A stretch of DNA of 64,000 bases, from assembly GCF_900458435.1 (NCBI RefSeq), contig NZ_UHCT01000001.1:434001-498000 (forward strand), given 5' to 3'. Numbering within the stretch: position 1 is the first letter of the stretch; each line of letters opens with the position of its first letter. Below, piece after piece: positions 47,933 to 56,854 of this stretch. This DNA is from Staphylococcus carnosus. GTDB taxonomy: Bacteria > Bacillota > Bacilli > Staphylococcales > Staphylococcaceae. Under the pieces are notes generated by a model, which was not told where the DNA came from, made no database searches, and saw only the letters and a program-made list of their open reading frames with translations. The position numbers were made by a program, and so were the translations under genes.

Positions 47933-48181
47933 GGTGAGATTTTGCTCGCAATTTCTCTGTGAATTTTGTATGATATTATTAATTTAATTCGATTGTAAAA
48001 GATAAAATAATTGTGTTGATTGAAAGATGATGAAAGGTGGTTGAAAAACGATGAGTAAGGTAGAACGTAAGTTGATTTTAAAATTGAATATGAATTGCGT
48101 GATGCCTTCTTAGTGATTTAACTACCTAATTTTGCAGGCACTTCACAAAGTATAAAACACCTTAAGAAAGAAGGAAACAGC
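47933..48181 (+). other. Leader region with a short, probably decayed reading frame
   Basis: After GAAAGGTGG an ATG at 48051 opens MSKVERKLILKLNMN and ends after 20 codons. A neighbouring frame reads DFKIEYELRDAFLVI before its own stop, as if one base had shifted a longer gene. I do not recognise the protein. The final bases, TTAAGAAAGAAGGAAACA, recur before the second coiled-coil gene. Confidence 0.3.
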
Positions 48182-48616
48182 ATGAGTGCACAACAAAATA
48201 GCCATCAAAGCAGCGCACAAAATTCAGCAATCGTCACAAGATTAGATCTTTTAGAATTAAGAATGACACATTTGGAAGAAAATGAAGATACTAATTATCG
48301 TCTTTTGAGTACAAAAATTAACAGTTTTGAAAAAGAAAATGAAAAAGAGCATAAACGTCTGTATGAAAAAATTGATGCTATTGACGAAAAAATAGAGAAA
48401 TTAGATGCAAAGATAGACAATAAAATAGAAAGTCTAGATTCAAAGATTGATAATCTAGAATCGAAAATGAACAAAAAAATAGATGATCTTGAATCGAAAA
48501 TAAACAATAAATTTGATGGATTTAAGAAAGACTTGAAGTGGGAATTAGGTTTAGGTGCTACTATCGTGACAGCTACTATAGCTCTCATTAACGTAGTCCA
48601 ACATTTCTTATCTTAA
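48182..48616 (+). CDS. Coiled-coil protein with C-terminal membrane anchor, copy 1
   Basis: A 144-residue protein: a polar N-terminus (about 1-18), a long heptad-repeat coiled coil (about 20-118, rich in KIDxxIExLDSKIDNLE units) and one hydrophobic segment at about 120-140 ending at the C-terminus. This tail-anchored layout would leave the rod in the cytosol. AGAAGGAAACAGC precedes the ATG. The next gene encodes a paralogue with the same leader and layout. I do not recognise a named family; similar short coiled-coil, single-helix proteins occur in plasmid and phage contexts, but no mobile genes are seen here. Confidence 0.72.
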   Translation: MSAQQNSHQSSAQNSAIVTRLDLLELRMTHLEENEDTNYRLLSTKINSFEKENEKEHKRLYEKIDAIDEKIEKLDAKIDNKIESLDSKIDNLESKMNKKIDDLESKINNKFDGFKKDLKWELGLGATIVTATIALINVVQHFLS

Positions 48617-48694
48617 TGTAAAAGCAAATTCGCATACTCAACTGTAAGTTAAATGCTTAACGTTCACAATGACATTAAGAAAGAAGGAAACAAC

Positions 48695-49162
48695 ATGAAC
48701 ACACACTCAAACAATCAACAAAGTAACACAAAACATTCAATCATTATTAAAAGATTAGACCGATTGGAAACAGATTTTCAAAATTTTAAAGAGGCTAGAG
48801 AAAACAATTATTGTATGTTAAATCAAAGTATTGATGGATTCAATGAAACAAACAGCAAAGAGCATCAACAGGTATATAAAACAATAGATGAATTCAAGGA
48901 AACAAACTCTAAGGAACATCAAATGATACACGAGCGTATCGATGAGTTTAAAGCATTAAACAGCAAAGAACATCAAATGATATTCAAATGCATAGATGAT
49001 GTGAAAGAAAGTGTTAAAGATGTAAAAGAAAGTGTCAATGACTTAAAAGACAGCTTCAAGGATTTGAGAAAAGATTTAACTTTGATGCTCTCTATAGCAG
49101 TAGGTTTTACTGGAATTTTTTCAACAGTGATAGGTATAGTGCAATATTTATTGATTAAATAA
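48695..49162 (+). CDS. Coiled-coil protein with C-terminal membrane anchor, copy 2
   Basis: A 155-residue paralogue of the preceding gene. After a polar start (NTHSNNQQSNTKHSIIIKRL) it has three 18-residue repeats of the form ETNSKEHQxxxxxIDEFK (about 61-114), followed by four heptads (ESVKDVK, ESVNDLK, DSFKDLR, KDLTLML) and a hydrophobic C-terminal segment. An 18-residue period is one hendecad plus one heptad, so the rod is probably a non-canonical coiled coil. ATG 48695 follows AAGAAGGAAA, nearly the same leader as copy 1; the upstream open frame is not used. Ends at a terminator, so both are probably cotranscribed. Function unknown. Confidence 0.72.
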   Translation: MNTHSNNQQSNTKHSIIIKRLDRLETDFQNFKEARENNYCMLNQSIDGFNETNSKEHQQVYKTIDEFKETNSKEHQMIHERIDEFKALNSKEHQMIFKCIDDVKESVKDVKESVNDLKDSFKDLRKDLTLMLSIAVGFTGIFSTVIGIVQYLLIK

Positions 49163-49230
49163 GCATTGTTGATAACTGGGTTAAACATAAAACAGTATAT
49201 GGGTTGAAGATTAAATTTAAAAGCAAGCTG

Positions 49231-49260
49231 AGCAGAGGAAAAAAATGCCTCTGCTTTTTC
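49231..49260 (+). terminator. Terminator of the coiled-coil gene pair
   Basis: AGCAGAGG (49231-49238) pairs with CCTCTGCT (49248-49255), followed by TTTT. Confidence 0.85.
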
Positions 49261-49354
49261 ATTATTATCATTTCACGAGTTGTCTTTTAAAAAATCTGTA
49301 TAAAATATATGTTAAAATACGGATGACTATACATTACGCAAAAGAGGGAAAACA

Positions 49355-50512
49355 ATGACAGAATTTGTAGTGGCTAATGGCCATATTTATGCAGAAGACG
49401 GAGTAATAGAGCAAGGATACATCAGAGTTGCGAATGGAAAAATTGCTGAAGTGGGTGCAGGGGATTATAAAGGTGATTTACAAGTTATAGATGCTGAAGG
49501 TAAAAATATTTTGCCTGGTTTTATTGATATTCATATTCATGGTGGTTATGGAGAAGATGCGATGGATGCATCTTTTGACGGGATGAAACATTTATCTGAG
49601 TCATTATTATCTGAAGGTACAACAACATACTTAGCGACTACAATGACACAATCTGTTGAAAATATTGATCGCGCTTTAGAAAATATTGTGGAATATATGA
49701 AGTTTCAAGATAAAGAAAATGCTGCTGAAGTAGCTGGTGTTCATTTAGAAGGCCCTTTTATTTCAGAACACAAAGTAGGTGCACAAAATCCAAAATATGT
49801 GCAAAGACCTACTATCGATGCAATTCAACATTTCCAAGAAGTTGGTCAAGGTAATATTAAAGTCATGACTTTTGCGCCGGAGGTAGAAGGGGCAAAAGAA
49901 GTGCTAGAAGCACTTAGTGACAATATCATTTTTTCAATCGGACATACTGTAGCAAAGTACGATGAAGTCAATGAAGCTGTAGCACATGGTGCTCGACATG
50001 CAACGCATTTATATAATGCAGGTACACCGTTTGAACATCGTGCCCCTGGTGTTTTTGGAGCAGTATGGACGAATGATGAGATTAATGCAGAAGCAATTGT
50101 CGATGGCATACATTCACATCCTGCTGCAATTAAGACAGCATTCAGAATGAAAGGCAATCAGCATTTCTACTTAATTACAGATGCGATGCGTGCAAAAGGA
50201 ATGCCGGATGGAGAGTATGATTTAGGCGGACAAAATGTCATTGTTAAAGGATCAGAAGCACGTTTAGCTTCAGGTGCACTCGCAGGCAGTATTTTAAAAA
50301 TGAATGACGGTGTGCGTAATTTAATGGAGTTTACAGGTGCATCTTTAGAAGAAGTATGGCGTACGACAAGTTTAAATCAGGCAATTGCTTTAGATATTGA
50401 TAATAAAAAAGGGAGTATTCAAGTTGGAAAAGATGCTGATTTAGTTATTGTCGATAATAATATTAATGTAAAAACAACAATTAAAAATGGTATGATTCAT
50501 GCATTTGAATAA
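49355..50512 (+). CDS. nagA: N-acetylglucosamine-6-phosphate deacetylase
   Basis: Amidohydrolase of 385 residues removing acetate from GlcNAc-6-phosphate for wall recycling or amino-sugar use. The metal motif is FIDIHIHGGYGEDAMD, then HLEGPFISEHKVGAQNP with the metal Glu, FSIGHT, HATHLYNAGTPFEHR and YLITDAMRAKGMPDG with the catalytic Asp. AAAGAGGG precedes the ATG. nagB is not adjacent; the gene is monocistronic with its own terminator, as in other staphylococci. Confidence 0.94.
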   Translation: MTEFVVANGHIYAEDGVIEQGYIRVANGKIAEVGAGDYKGDLQVIDAEGKNILPGFIDIHIHGGYGEDAMDASFDGMKHLSESLLSEGTTTYLATTMTQSVENIDRALENIVEYMKFQDKENAAEVAGVHLEGPFISEHKVGAQNPKYVQRPTIDAIQHFQEVGQGNIKVMTFAPEVEGAKEVLEALSDNIIFSIGHTVAKYDEVNEAVAHGARHATHLYNAGTPFEHRAPGVFGAVWTNDEINAEAIVDGIHSHPAAIKTAFRMKGNQHFYLITDAMRAKGMPDGEYDLGGQNVIVKGSEARLASGALAGSILKMNDGVRNLMEFTGASLEEVWRTTSLNQAIALDIDNKKGSIQVGKDADLVIVDNNINVKTTIKNGMIHAFE

Positions 50513-50526
50513 ATGAAGTAGTATCT

Positions 50527-50559
50527 ACTCTCGTATTGTCAGAATACGGGAGTTTTTAT
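50527..50559 (+). terminator. Terminator of nagA
   Basis: ACTCTCGTATT (50527-50537) pairs with AATACGGGAGT (50543-50553), followed by TTTTATTTT. Confidence 0.88.
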
Positions 50560-50672
50560 TTTGGGTTCATATAATGCTTAAAAAGCAAAATATTTTAATG
50601 AAATGCGTTGATTAAACAAAACAATATAATTACATTTGATTTATATGTCTTTGCATCATAATTCTCATAGTC

Positions 50673-50700
50673 CTAACATTAAATTAATAATTTCTTAAAA
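50673..50700 (+). promoter_or_regulatory. Candidate PhoP box before the secreted phosphatase gene
   Basis: Three hexamers with five-base spacers, CTAACA, TTAATA and TTAAAA, follow the 11-base PhoP repeat rhythm of TTAACA-like boxes. The downstream gene encodes a secreted phosphatase, a usual Pho target. In AT-rich DNA the match could be chance. The rest of 50560-50820 shows nothing further except the GGAGG ribosome site. Confidence 0.35.
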
Positions 50701-50820
50701 CTCGGTTGCTACAATTTAGGTGAAAGGGAGTCAACGACCATCATTCATTGTTTTAAGTTTTCTATTTTTTAAGGTTGGATGCTTCCTTTATAAAATTATA
50801 TCTATTTTGGAGGTAGGGCA

Positions 50821-52662
50821 TTGAAGAATATCAAGATGACGAAAATTGTAGCGGGCAGTATGGCAAGTTTAATGTTGTTGTTAGCAGCAGGGGCACCGCA
50901 AAATGCAGAAGCGGATGCTAACAATCAAGCAGCATCTCAACAAACACAGCAAAATAATCAATCACAACAAGCAACAAATCAAGATGGTATCAAATTGATG
51001 AAAGAAAAACCTGAAGTTGCGCCGATTCCTAAAAAGAATTCACCAAATAGAATCATCACAAACTTCAACGGTAATCCGCAAAAAGAGATGGGTTTCAACT
51101 GGTATACAACTGATAAAGCAGAACAGCCTCAAGTATGGGTTTCAACTTCTAAAGATATGAAAAATGCTAAAACTTTTGAAGCTGAAGCAAAACAAGTGGA
51201 CTCTCAATACATAGAAAGAGACAAAACAGGACACTTTATTTTTGCCGATGTAGAGAAAAATGATGAAGGTGAACCTGTTAAAGATAAGAATGGCAAAGAA
51301 AAAATCAATGGTTACTACACTGATGCTAATGTAAGCGGTCCTGAATGGACAAGTGGGGATCAACACGGTAAAGCTTCTTTGAAAAATGAAAAAGAATATG
51401 TTTACAAAGCACATGCTAAAGACTTAAATCCTAATACACAATACTATTACAAAGTGGGTAGCAAGAAAGGTAAACAAAGCCAAGTGGGACAATTTAAAAC
51501 AGGAGGCAGTGCGAAAGATCCATTTAAATTCGTTCAATACACAGATACACAAAACGCTTATTGGAATGAACATGTGAGAAACGAAGCGCAATTTGGTGCA
51601 AACACTATCGCTGAGGCGATTAAAACAGCAGGCAATCCAGATTTTGCTTTGCATACAGGTGACTTTGTAGAAAATTCTCAAACAGAAGATGAATGGAATG
51701 ATATTTATGATAAATCTCGTCCGTCATTCATGTCTTTACCAATTGCAGCTGCAGCAGGTAACCATGATGAATATCCATTCAATGAAGATGATAAAAAATT
51801 ATTAGATCGATTCAATCGTCACGTTAATGTGCCGAAAGCAAACAATGCTGTTAATGGCGGTTCATACTATTCATTTGATTACAATAATGCGCACATGGTA
51901 GTTGCGAACACAAATGATAATAAGAAAAGCAAAGATAACCCAGACGAAAAAGCAATCGGCAAAGAACAAATGAAATGGATTAAACAAGATATTAAAAAAG
52001 CACGTAAAAATGGTTCTAAATGGATTATTTTGAACTTGCATAAACCAATGTATTCTAAGTCATACCACGCGTTAACTGATGAAGATATTAAGAAAGTACG
52101 TAAAGAATTAACAAAAGAAATTGATGATTTAGATGTTGATTTAGTATTGCAAGGTCATGACCATGTATTAGCACGTACTAAAGTATTACAACATACTTCT
52201 ACTAAAAACAGCTTTGTAAATGCGAAGATTGAAGATGCGAAACAAGTGACAGGTAAAGACGGCGTTAAATATTATGACAACCCTAAAGGTTCTGTATATG
52301 TATTACCGAACACTGGCGGTACGAAAGCTTATGATGATATTTATAGTCGCTCGTTAGATCACATTAAGAAAATTCAACCAGATTTAAAATGGTTAACTGA
52401 AAAGCAACGTCAAGAATATAACAATTTATTCGCAGTAGGTGAACAACCTCAAAAAACAGCAGCGTTTAATGACAGTCATGAAAATAATCGTGATTCTTCA
52501 GATCAAAACTTCTCAGTATACGAAGTTAAAGGCAACAAATTGATTGTGAAGATTTATCAATTACGCGGAGATATCAGTAAAGGTGAACCAAGATCTGTTA
52601 AATTGATTGACCAATTCGGTATTACAAAAGATGACAATAAAAAAGATGGCAATAAAAAATAA
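50821..52662 (+). CDS. Secreted purple acid phosphatase-like metallophosphoesterase
   Basis: Exported hydrolase of 613 residues. The signal peptide (1 to about 31, ending QNAEA) precedes a Gln/Asn-rich linker. An N-terminal fibronectin-like domain (about 60-225, with LNPNTQYYYKVGSKKG) leads to a calcineurin-type phosphoesterase domain with metal motifs QYTDTQ (about 240), HTGDFVEN, AAGNHDEY (about 312), NLHKPMY and QGHDHVLAR (about 444). This is the layout of bacterial purple acid phosphatases, acting on phosphate esters outside the cell. The start is TTG 50821 with GGAGG seven bases before; the next ATG is 15 bases downstream and too far from it. The lipoprotein gene follows. Confidence 0.87.
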   Translation: MKNIKMTKIVAGSMASLMLLLAAGAPQNAEADANNQAASQQTQQNNQSQQATNQDGIKLMKEKPEVAPIPKKNSPNRIITNFNGNPQKEMGFNWYTTDKAEQPQVWVSTSKDMKNAKTFEAEAKQVDSQYIERDKTGHFIFADVEKNDEGEPVKDKNGKEKINGYYTDANVSGPEWTSGDQHGKASLKNEKEYVYKAHAKDLNPNTQYYYKVGSKKGKQSQVGQFKTGGSAKDPFKFVQYTDTQNAYWNEHVRNEAQFGANTIAEAIKTAGNPDFALHTGDFVENSQTEDEWNDIYDKSRPSFMSLPIAAAAGNHDEYPFNEDDKKLLDRFNRHVNVPKANNAVNGGSYYSFDYNNAHMVVANTNDNKKSKDNPDEKAIGKEQMKWIKQDIKKARKNGSKWIILNLHKPMYSKSYHALTDEDIKKVRKELTKEIDDLDVDLVLQGHDHVLARTKVLQHTSTKNSFVNAKIEDAKQVTGKDGVKYYDNPKGSVYVLPNTGGTKAYDDIYSRSLDHIKKIQPDLKWLTEKQRQEYNNLFAVGEQPQKTAAFNDSHENNRDSSDQNFSVYEVKGNKLIVKIYQLRGDISKGEPRSVKLIDQFGITKDDNKKDGNKK

Positions 52663-52681
52663 GTAGTTTTAACAAAGAAAA

Positions 52682-52716
52682 GGAACTCGTCGATTGAAAG
52701 TGGCGAGTTCTGATTC
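52682..52716 (+). terminator. Hairpin between the phosphatase and lipoprotein genes
   Basis: GAACTCG...C (52683-52689) pairs with CGAGTTC (52704-52710); the tail TGATTCTTT is only moderately T-rich, so termination may be partial and allow read-through to the lipoprotein gene. Confidence 0.55.
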
Positions 52717-52738
52717 TTTATACATAGGAGGCAATAAC

Positions 52739-53443
52739 GTGAAACGATTTTTAACATATTCAGCAGCAGTCGCAAGCTTGAGTCTGTTTTTAACAGGGTG
52801 CAGCGGTAATAATGATAAGAAAACAAGTGATGCACATGCACAGACACAACAACAGCATTCAAAAGAAGCCTCAACTTCAAAAGATATTAAAATTAATAAA
52901 GAAAAATTATCTGATCAAGCACATGAAAATATGAAAAAAGAAGTGTTAGATTGGGCAGATAAGAGGGCAAAACAAAAAGGATTAGCAGTTTCAAACCGCT
53001 ATTTTGGGGCAGGAGAGATTTCTAGTGGAGATTGGTATGCGATGACTCCAAAAGGTGAGTTGCAAGTGAGTAATCAAGGATCACCTGGGCCTAAAGCTTT
53101 TGACCGTCATAATTTGGTCGGAGTTGTGATGTATAAATCAAAAAATGGCACAACTGGGTTTGATTCTAAAGCTAAAAGCTTAACGAATATTGAAAGTTAT
53201 CAAAATGTAGCGGATTTGAATCAACCTGTTACGAAATATTTATTTGCTGATGACGGCAATGTTTATGAGTATATTTTTAAACCGAATGAAAAAGTAACTT
53301 TATCTTCAGGTTTTGCGCCTAAAGATCATAATGATAAAGATCCTAATTTGAAACCAGATCATGCTTTTAGTTTAAGTGAAGATGAATCAGCGGACGAAAC
53401 CATGCAGCGTATAGTGAAGCAATATGGAATGCAATCAAAGTAA
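52739..53443 (+). CDS. Lipoprotein, DUF4767-like
   Basis: A 234-residue membrane-anchored lipoprotein. Its signal peptide ends in the lipobox LTGC (FLTGCSGNN), with Cys near residue 20 to be lipidated. A polar linker leads to a globular domain with VLDWADKRAKQKGLAVSNRYF, ISSGDWYAMTPKGELQVSNQG, split blocks that resemble the DUF4767 lipoprotein family of staphylococci and lactobacilli. The start is GTG 52739, with AGGAGG before it; upstream extension in frame lacks a signal. Function unknown. Its position behind the phosphatase could reflect a surface role in phosphate starvation, but that is a guess. Confidence 0.8.
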   Translation: MKRFLTYSAAVASLSLFLTGCSGNNDKKTSDAHAQTQQQHSKEASTSKDIKINKEKLSDQAHENMKKEVLDWADKRAKQKGLAVSNRYFGAGEISSGDWYAMTPKGELQVSNQGSPGPKAFDRHNLVGVVMYKSKNGTTGFDSKAKSLTNIESYQNVADLNQPVTKYLFADDGNVYEYIFKPNEKVTLSSGFAPKDHNDKDPNLKPDHAFSLSEDESADETMQRIVKQYGMQSK

Positions 53444-53592
53444 GAGTAAAAAGAGCATATAAAAAATAGATGTATTCGATTTTATTTTTTGTGCAAATTG
53501 AACATATATCAATGAAGCATGACTTGGTATTCTGAAAAAAGGTATTACAACCCTACCAAAAGGATTTCTCCCAAGATACTAATTGAAATGCG

Positions 53593-53621
53593 AAAACCCA
53601 GGACCTAAGCCTGGGTTTTTC
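53593..53621. terminator. Bidirectional terminator between the lipoprotein and epimerase genes
   Basis: AAAACCCAGG (53593-53602) pairs with CCTGGGTTTT (53610-53619); A and T runs on both sides. Confidence 0.9.
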
Positions 53622-53628
53622 TGTGTCT

Positions 53629-54564
53629 TCAGTCTTGATTATATTTCAGATATTCAGCAATACCTTTCATCACATCATATTCAGGATTGAAGCCTAAGTC
53701 ATTTAATGGCGTAACATCTGAATAAGAGTGTTTAATATCTCCTGCACGTGCTTCTTCGAAACTATATGGTACTTCGTATCTGAAATAATCTGCAAATGCA
53801 TTGAACACTGTAATTAAGTCAGTTTGATTACCAGTTCCGGCATTATATACTTTCCCATTTGTCGCATCATCCTGAATGACTATCCAGATAGCTTGTAATA
53901 AATCTTTAATGTAAATAAAGTCACGTGTTTGTTTTCCATCTCCGAAGAAAGTGAAAGGTGCTTTATTTAAGAATTTTTGATTCATTATCGATAATACACC
54001 AGAGTAATCTGATTCTGGATTTTGGCGCGGGCCGTATACATTAAAGAAACGTAATGCGACAGTCGGCAGACCATATAAAGAATGATAAATTTTTGTATAT
54101 TGTTCACCTGCAAATTTTTGAACTGCATAAGGTGATAAAGGATTGATATTTGAAGTTTCAACGGACTTCGGCAAATCTGGCAAATCCCCATAAATTGCAG
54201 CAGAAGATGCAAAGAAGAATTTTTTCAAATTATTATTATATTGACGGTTAGCCTCTAATAAATGGATTGTAGAATCAATATTGTCTCCATTTGATTCTAA
54301 AGGTTTCTCAACCGTTTCTACGACACTGACCATAGCAGCCATATGGAATATATAATCGAATTGATGTTTTTGAACTAATTCGGTAATCAAGTCGAAGTTT
54401 TTAACATCATCATGATAAAAATGTGCTTCATCAATGAAAGGAACATTCTCTCTTTTTCCAGTAGATAAATTATCTACGATAAACACTTCGTGACCTTCAT
54501 TATGCCACTTTTCGGCAATGTGAGAACCGATAAAACCGGAACCCCCTATAATTAACACTTTCAT
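53629..54564 (-). CDS. NAD-dependent sugar-nucleotide epimerase/dehydratase
   Basis: Extended SDR of 311 residues: NAD motif LIIGGSGFIGSHIAEKW at the start, FHMAAMVSV, the catalytic Ser in ASSAAIYGD and Tyr-x3-Lys in SPYAVQK, then ALRFFNVYGPRQNP. It is like UDP-GlcNAc/UDP-glucose 4-epimerases (GalE/WbpP type) and would supply a sugar nucleotide for polymer glycosylation. The inner ATG 54564 is preferred because the upstream ATG abuts AAAGG; spacing from GGA is then 11 bases. It is a single gene with no neighbouring sugar-polymer genes, though the window has a teichoic acid block at its start. Confidence 0.85.
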   Translation of the reverse strand: MKVLIIGGSGFIGSHIAEKWHNEGHEVFIVDNLSTGKRENVPFIDEAHFYHDDVKNFDLITELVQKHQFDYIFHMAAMVSVVETVEKPLESNGDNIDSTIHLLEANRQYNNNLKKFFFASSAAIYGDLPDLPKSVETSNINPLSPYAVQKFAGEQYTKIYHSLYGLPTVALRFFNVYGPRQNPESDYSGVLSIMNQKFLNKAPFTFFGDGKQTRDFIYIKDLLQAIWIVIQDDATNGKVYNAGTGNQTDLITVFNAFADYFRYEVPYSFEEARAGDIKHSYSDVTPLNDLGFNPEYDVMKGIAEYLKYNQD

Positions 54565-54727
54565 GTAAGTAACCATCCTTTGTAAATTAGTATCTGAAAA
54601 AATACATTTAAATAAAGTTTAGCATTATGACAAGAATTATAAAAGACATTATGATGTAGAAGTAAGAAGGATGCTTAGGGATTCAGTCTGCGGGGTGTCT
54701 TAAAAGTAAAAAATTTTAAAATACTGT

Positions 54728-54756
54728 TTGCTTGTGACGCGGGGTCATATTGTAAT
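54728..54756 (+). promoter_or_regulatory. Promoter with centred dyad before the merR-type gene
   Basis: TTGCTT (54728-54733), a spacer of 17 and TGTAAT (54751-54756). The palindrome TGAC-GCGGG-GTCA (54735-54747) lies in the middle of the spacer, the normal place for a MerR-family operator. It is GC-rich against its AT-rich setting. Confidence 0.55.
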
Positions 54757-54826
54757 GTGAAATTGAGACAGAAAGTGGTTCAATAATAATAAGTAAGTTT
54801 AAAGAGAGTTGAGGTGAAATGAAAAT

Positions 54827-55562
54827 ATGGTATATACAACAGGGGAATTAGCTAAAATGTGCAATGTGTCTGTTCGGACAGTCCAATATTATGATCAAAA
54901 GGGGGTTATTGAAACCAGACAGCGTTGAAAATAATCGGCGGTATTTTAGTGATAAGTCTAAAGTAAAGTTAGAAATAATTAATGTGTTGAAAGAAATGGA
55001 TTGTTCTTTAAAAGAGATTAAAGTGCTGTTGGAAGAAACGGACTCCATAAAAACCCTGAAATTTTTGCTTAAACAAAAAGAAGAAGCATTGGAGATACAA
55101 TTAGCAAAACAGCAAGAAAAACTCAAACAGATTCAAAACTTGAATTATGCAATTAGCCAAAATAGCGAAGAACCACTTTCAAATGTCCTCAAATTCAATG
55201 ATATTTCAGAAAGAATGATTGAAATGAAACACTTCAGACGTAATATTATGATTTCAGCGAGTCTCGTAGGTATCGTGCAATATGGCAGTATCGCAGCTTC
55301 AATTATCAAACATGACCTTAAACCGATTGGTATTGCTGCGCCATTTTTATTGGCTTATGCAGCAGGGGTAAGTTGGATCTATTATGAAAATGTCAGTTAT
55401 GTGTGTCCGAATTGCCAGCATACTTTTAAACCATCTTTCACTCAAGTCATGTTAGCAAACCATACGTTTAAAACACGTAAATTCAAGTGTCCGAATTGCG
55501 GTGAGACACATTACTGTGTAGAAGTTTTAGACGATAAAAAGTTGAATGAAGTTAAACAATGA
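54827..55562 (+). pseudogene. MerR-family regulator gene with a one-base frameshift
   Basis: The first frame (ATG 54827) encodes YTTGELAKMCNVSVRTVQYY, the MerR winged helix, up to DQKG, and then goes out of frame and stops. The next frame continues at once with GLLKPDSVENNRRYF, the expected rest of the domain, to the stop at 55562. One extra G in the G5 run at 54901-54905 explains it. The second part has a coiled coil (about 60-105 of it), hydrophobic segments (ISASLVGIVQYGSIAASII and PFLLAYAAGVSWIYY) and a zinc ribbon with two CPNC pairs. A MerR protein with membrane helices and zinc ribbon is unusual; zinc or envelope sensing is possible. Real decay, phase variation at G5, or sequence error cannot be separated here. 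Confidence 0.8.
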
Positions 55563-55570
55563 TAGTCAAA

Positions 55571-55610
55571 ATTAAAAGGTCTGCCTTGAAATCGGGGCAG
55601 ACCTTTTAAT
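55571..55610. terminator. Bidirectional terminator between merR-type and M20 genes
   Basis: A perfect 15-base stem (ATTAAAAGGTCTGCC, 55571-55585, with 55596-55610) around a 10-base loop, with A and T runs at both ends. It touches the stop codon of the minus-strand gene. Confidence 0.92.
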
Positions 55611-56854
55611 TAAATATTTATATCTTTTTTAGCAAGCTCAATTGTGGTACCAATTAAAGTATTGACACCTTTTTCAATTTCAGAAACTTCAACTGATTCT
55701 TTCGGTGAGTGGCTGATGCCGTCTTTACAAGGAATGAAGATCATACTTGTAGGACAAATGAGTGCCATATTCATCGCATCGTGACCTGCGCCACTGAACA
55801 TAAAACGGTATGAATAACCAAGGCCTTCACAAACATCTTCTGTAATATCAGCGATTTCTGGATTAAGGTTGACTGGTGTATCGGCACCTAAGTCTTCTAA
55901 TTCAGCTTTGATTTCACGGCGTTCTGTAATTGCTTCAATTGCTTTTTCAATTTCAGAGGCTACTTTTTCTCTAGACTCAGATTCTTTTCCACGTACATCA
56001 ACCAACATTTTTACTTCGCCTGGAATGGCATTCATCATGTTAGGGAATGGTTGGATATAACCTACCGTAGCGACGATTCCTTCTTGATGATGTGCTTGAG
56101 CAATGCTTTCCACTTTCAATGCGATTTCTGATGCTGCAGTTAAAGCATCTTTTCGCATCGGCATCGGTGTAGAACCAGAATGGCTTGTTTCACCGATTAA
56201 TTTTAATTTATAACGATGAGGGGCAGCAATATGCGTCACGATACCGATGTCTTTATGTTTGTTTTGCAATATTGGCCCTTGTTCAATATGCAATTCAAGA
56301 TATGCTTTCAAATCACCTTTGTGATAGATGTCGGAATCTGACGGCATACTTTGTTTTAAAGTATCTACTAAATGAAAGAGTGTTTTACCTCTATCGTCAG
56401 TTAATTTTTTCATATCATCTGTAGTAAGGTCGCCGATTAAATACTTACTACCAAGTGTTGATTTATTAAAACGTGATGATTCTTCACATGTAAATGCGAC
56501 GATTTCAATCGGGTGATCAGTTTCGATTTGATGTTCGTTTAAATGTTGTACGACTTGAAGGGCTGCAACTACACCTAATAACCCATCGTAGCGTCCACCA
56601 TCTTTAACAGTATCGATATGAGAACCTAACATTACTGGCGGAAGTGAATTGTCTTTTCCTTTACGACGTGCAATTACGTTGCCGAAGTAATCAAAGTGTA
56701 CCTCAAGACCTGCTTCTTGGCATAACATTGAAAATTTTAAAGCGGCAAGTCGTTCTGCATGTCGGAATGCAATACGGTTAATGCCTCCTGTTTCTTCATC
56801 ATAGCCGTAATTGTTGAAAATATCTAAGTGATGCATGACTGTATCTATATTCAT
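55610..56854 (-). CDS. M20-family amidohydrolase (allantoate/ureidoglycolate amidohydrolase or N-carbamoylase type)
   Basis: Zinc or manganese amidohydrolase of 414 residues in the hydantoinase/carbamoylase group. The metal ligands are visible: LGSHIDTVKDGGRYDG (His, Asp), CEESSRF (Glu), ELHIEQGP (His) and ISHSPKE (His). ETSHSGSTPMPMRKDA is the family dimer and substrate region. Next to pucR and the allantoin genes, it probably acts on ureido compounds. A second M20 enzyme at 62782 looks more like AllC, so this one may be the ureidoglycolate amidohydrolase, or a broader N-carbamoyl amino acid hydrolase. AGGGGGA precedes the ATG. No TTTGNNCAAA palindrome is seen before it. Confidence 0.78.
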   Translation of the reverse strand: MNIDTVMHHLDIFNNYGYDEETGGINRIAFRHAERLAALKFSMLCQEAGLEVHFDYFGNVIARRKGKDNSLPPVMLGSHIDTVKDGGRYDGLLGVVAALQVVQHLNEHQIETDHPIEIVAFTCEESSRFNKSTLGSKYLIGDLTTDDMKKLTDDRGKTLFHLVDTLKQSMPSDSDIYHKGDLKAYLELHIEQGPILQNKHKDIGIVTHIAAPHRYKLKLIGETSHSGSTPMPMRKDALTAASEIALKVESIAQAHHQEGIVATVGYIQPFPNMMNAIPGEVKMLVDVRGKESESREKVASEIEKAIEAITERREIKAELEDLGADTPVNLNPEIADITEDVCEGLGYSYRFMFSGAGHDAMNMALICPTSMIFIPCKDGISHSPKESVEVSEIEKGVNTLIGTTIELAKKDINI

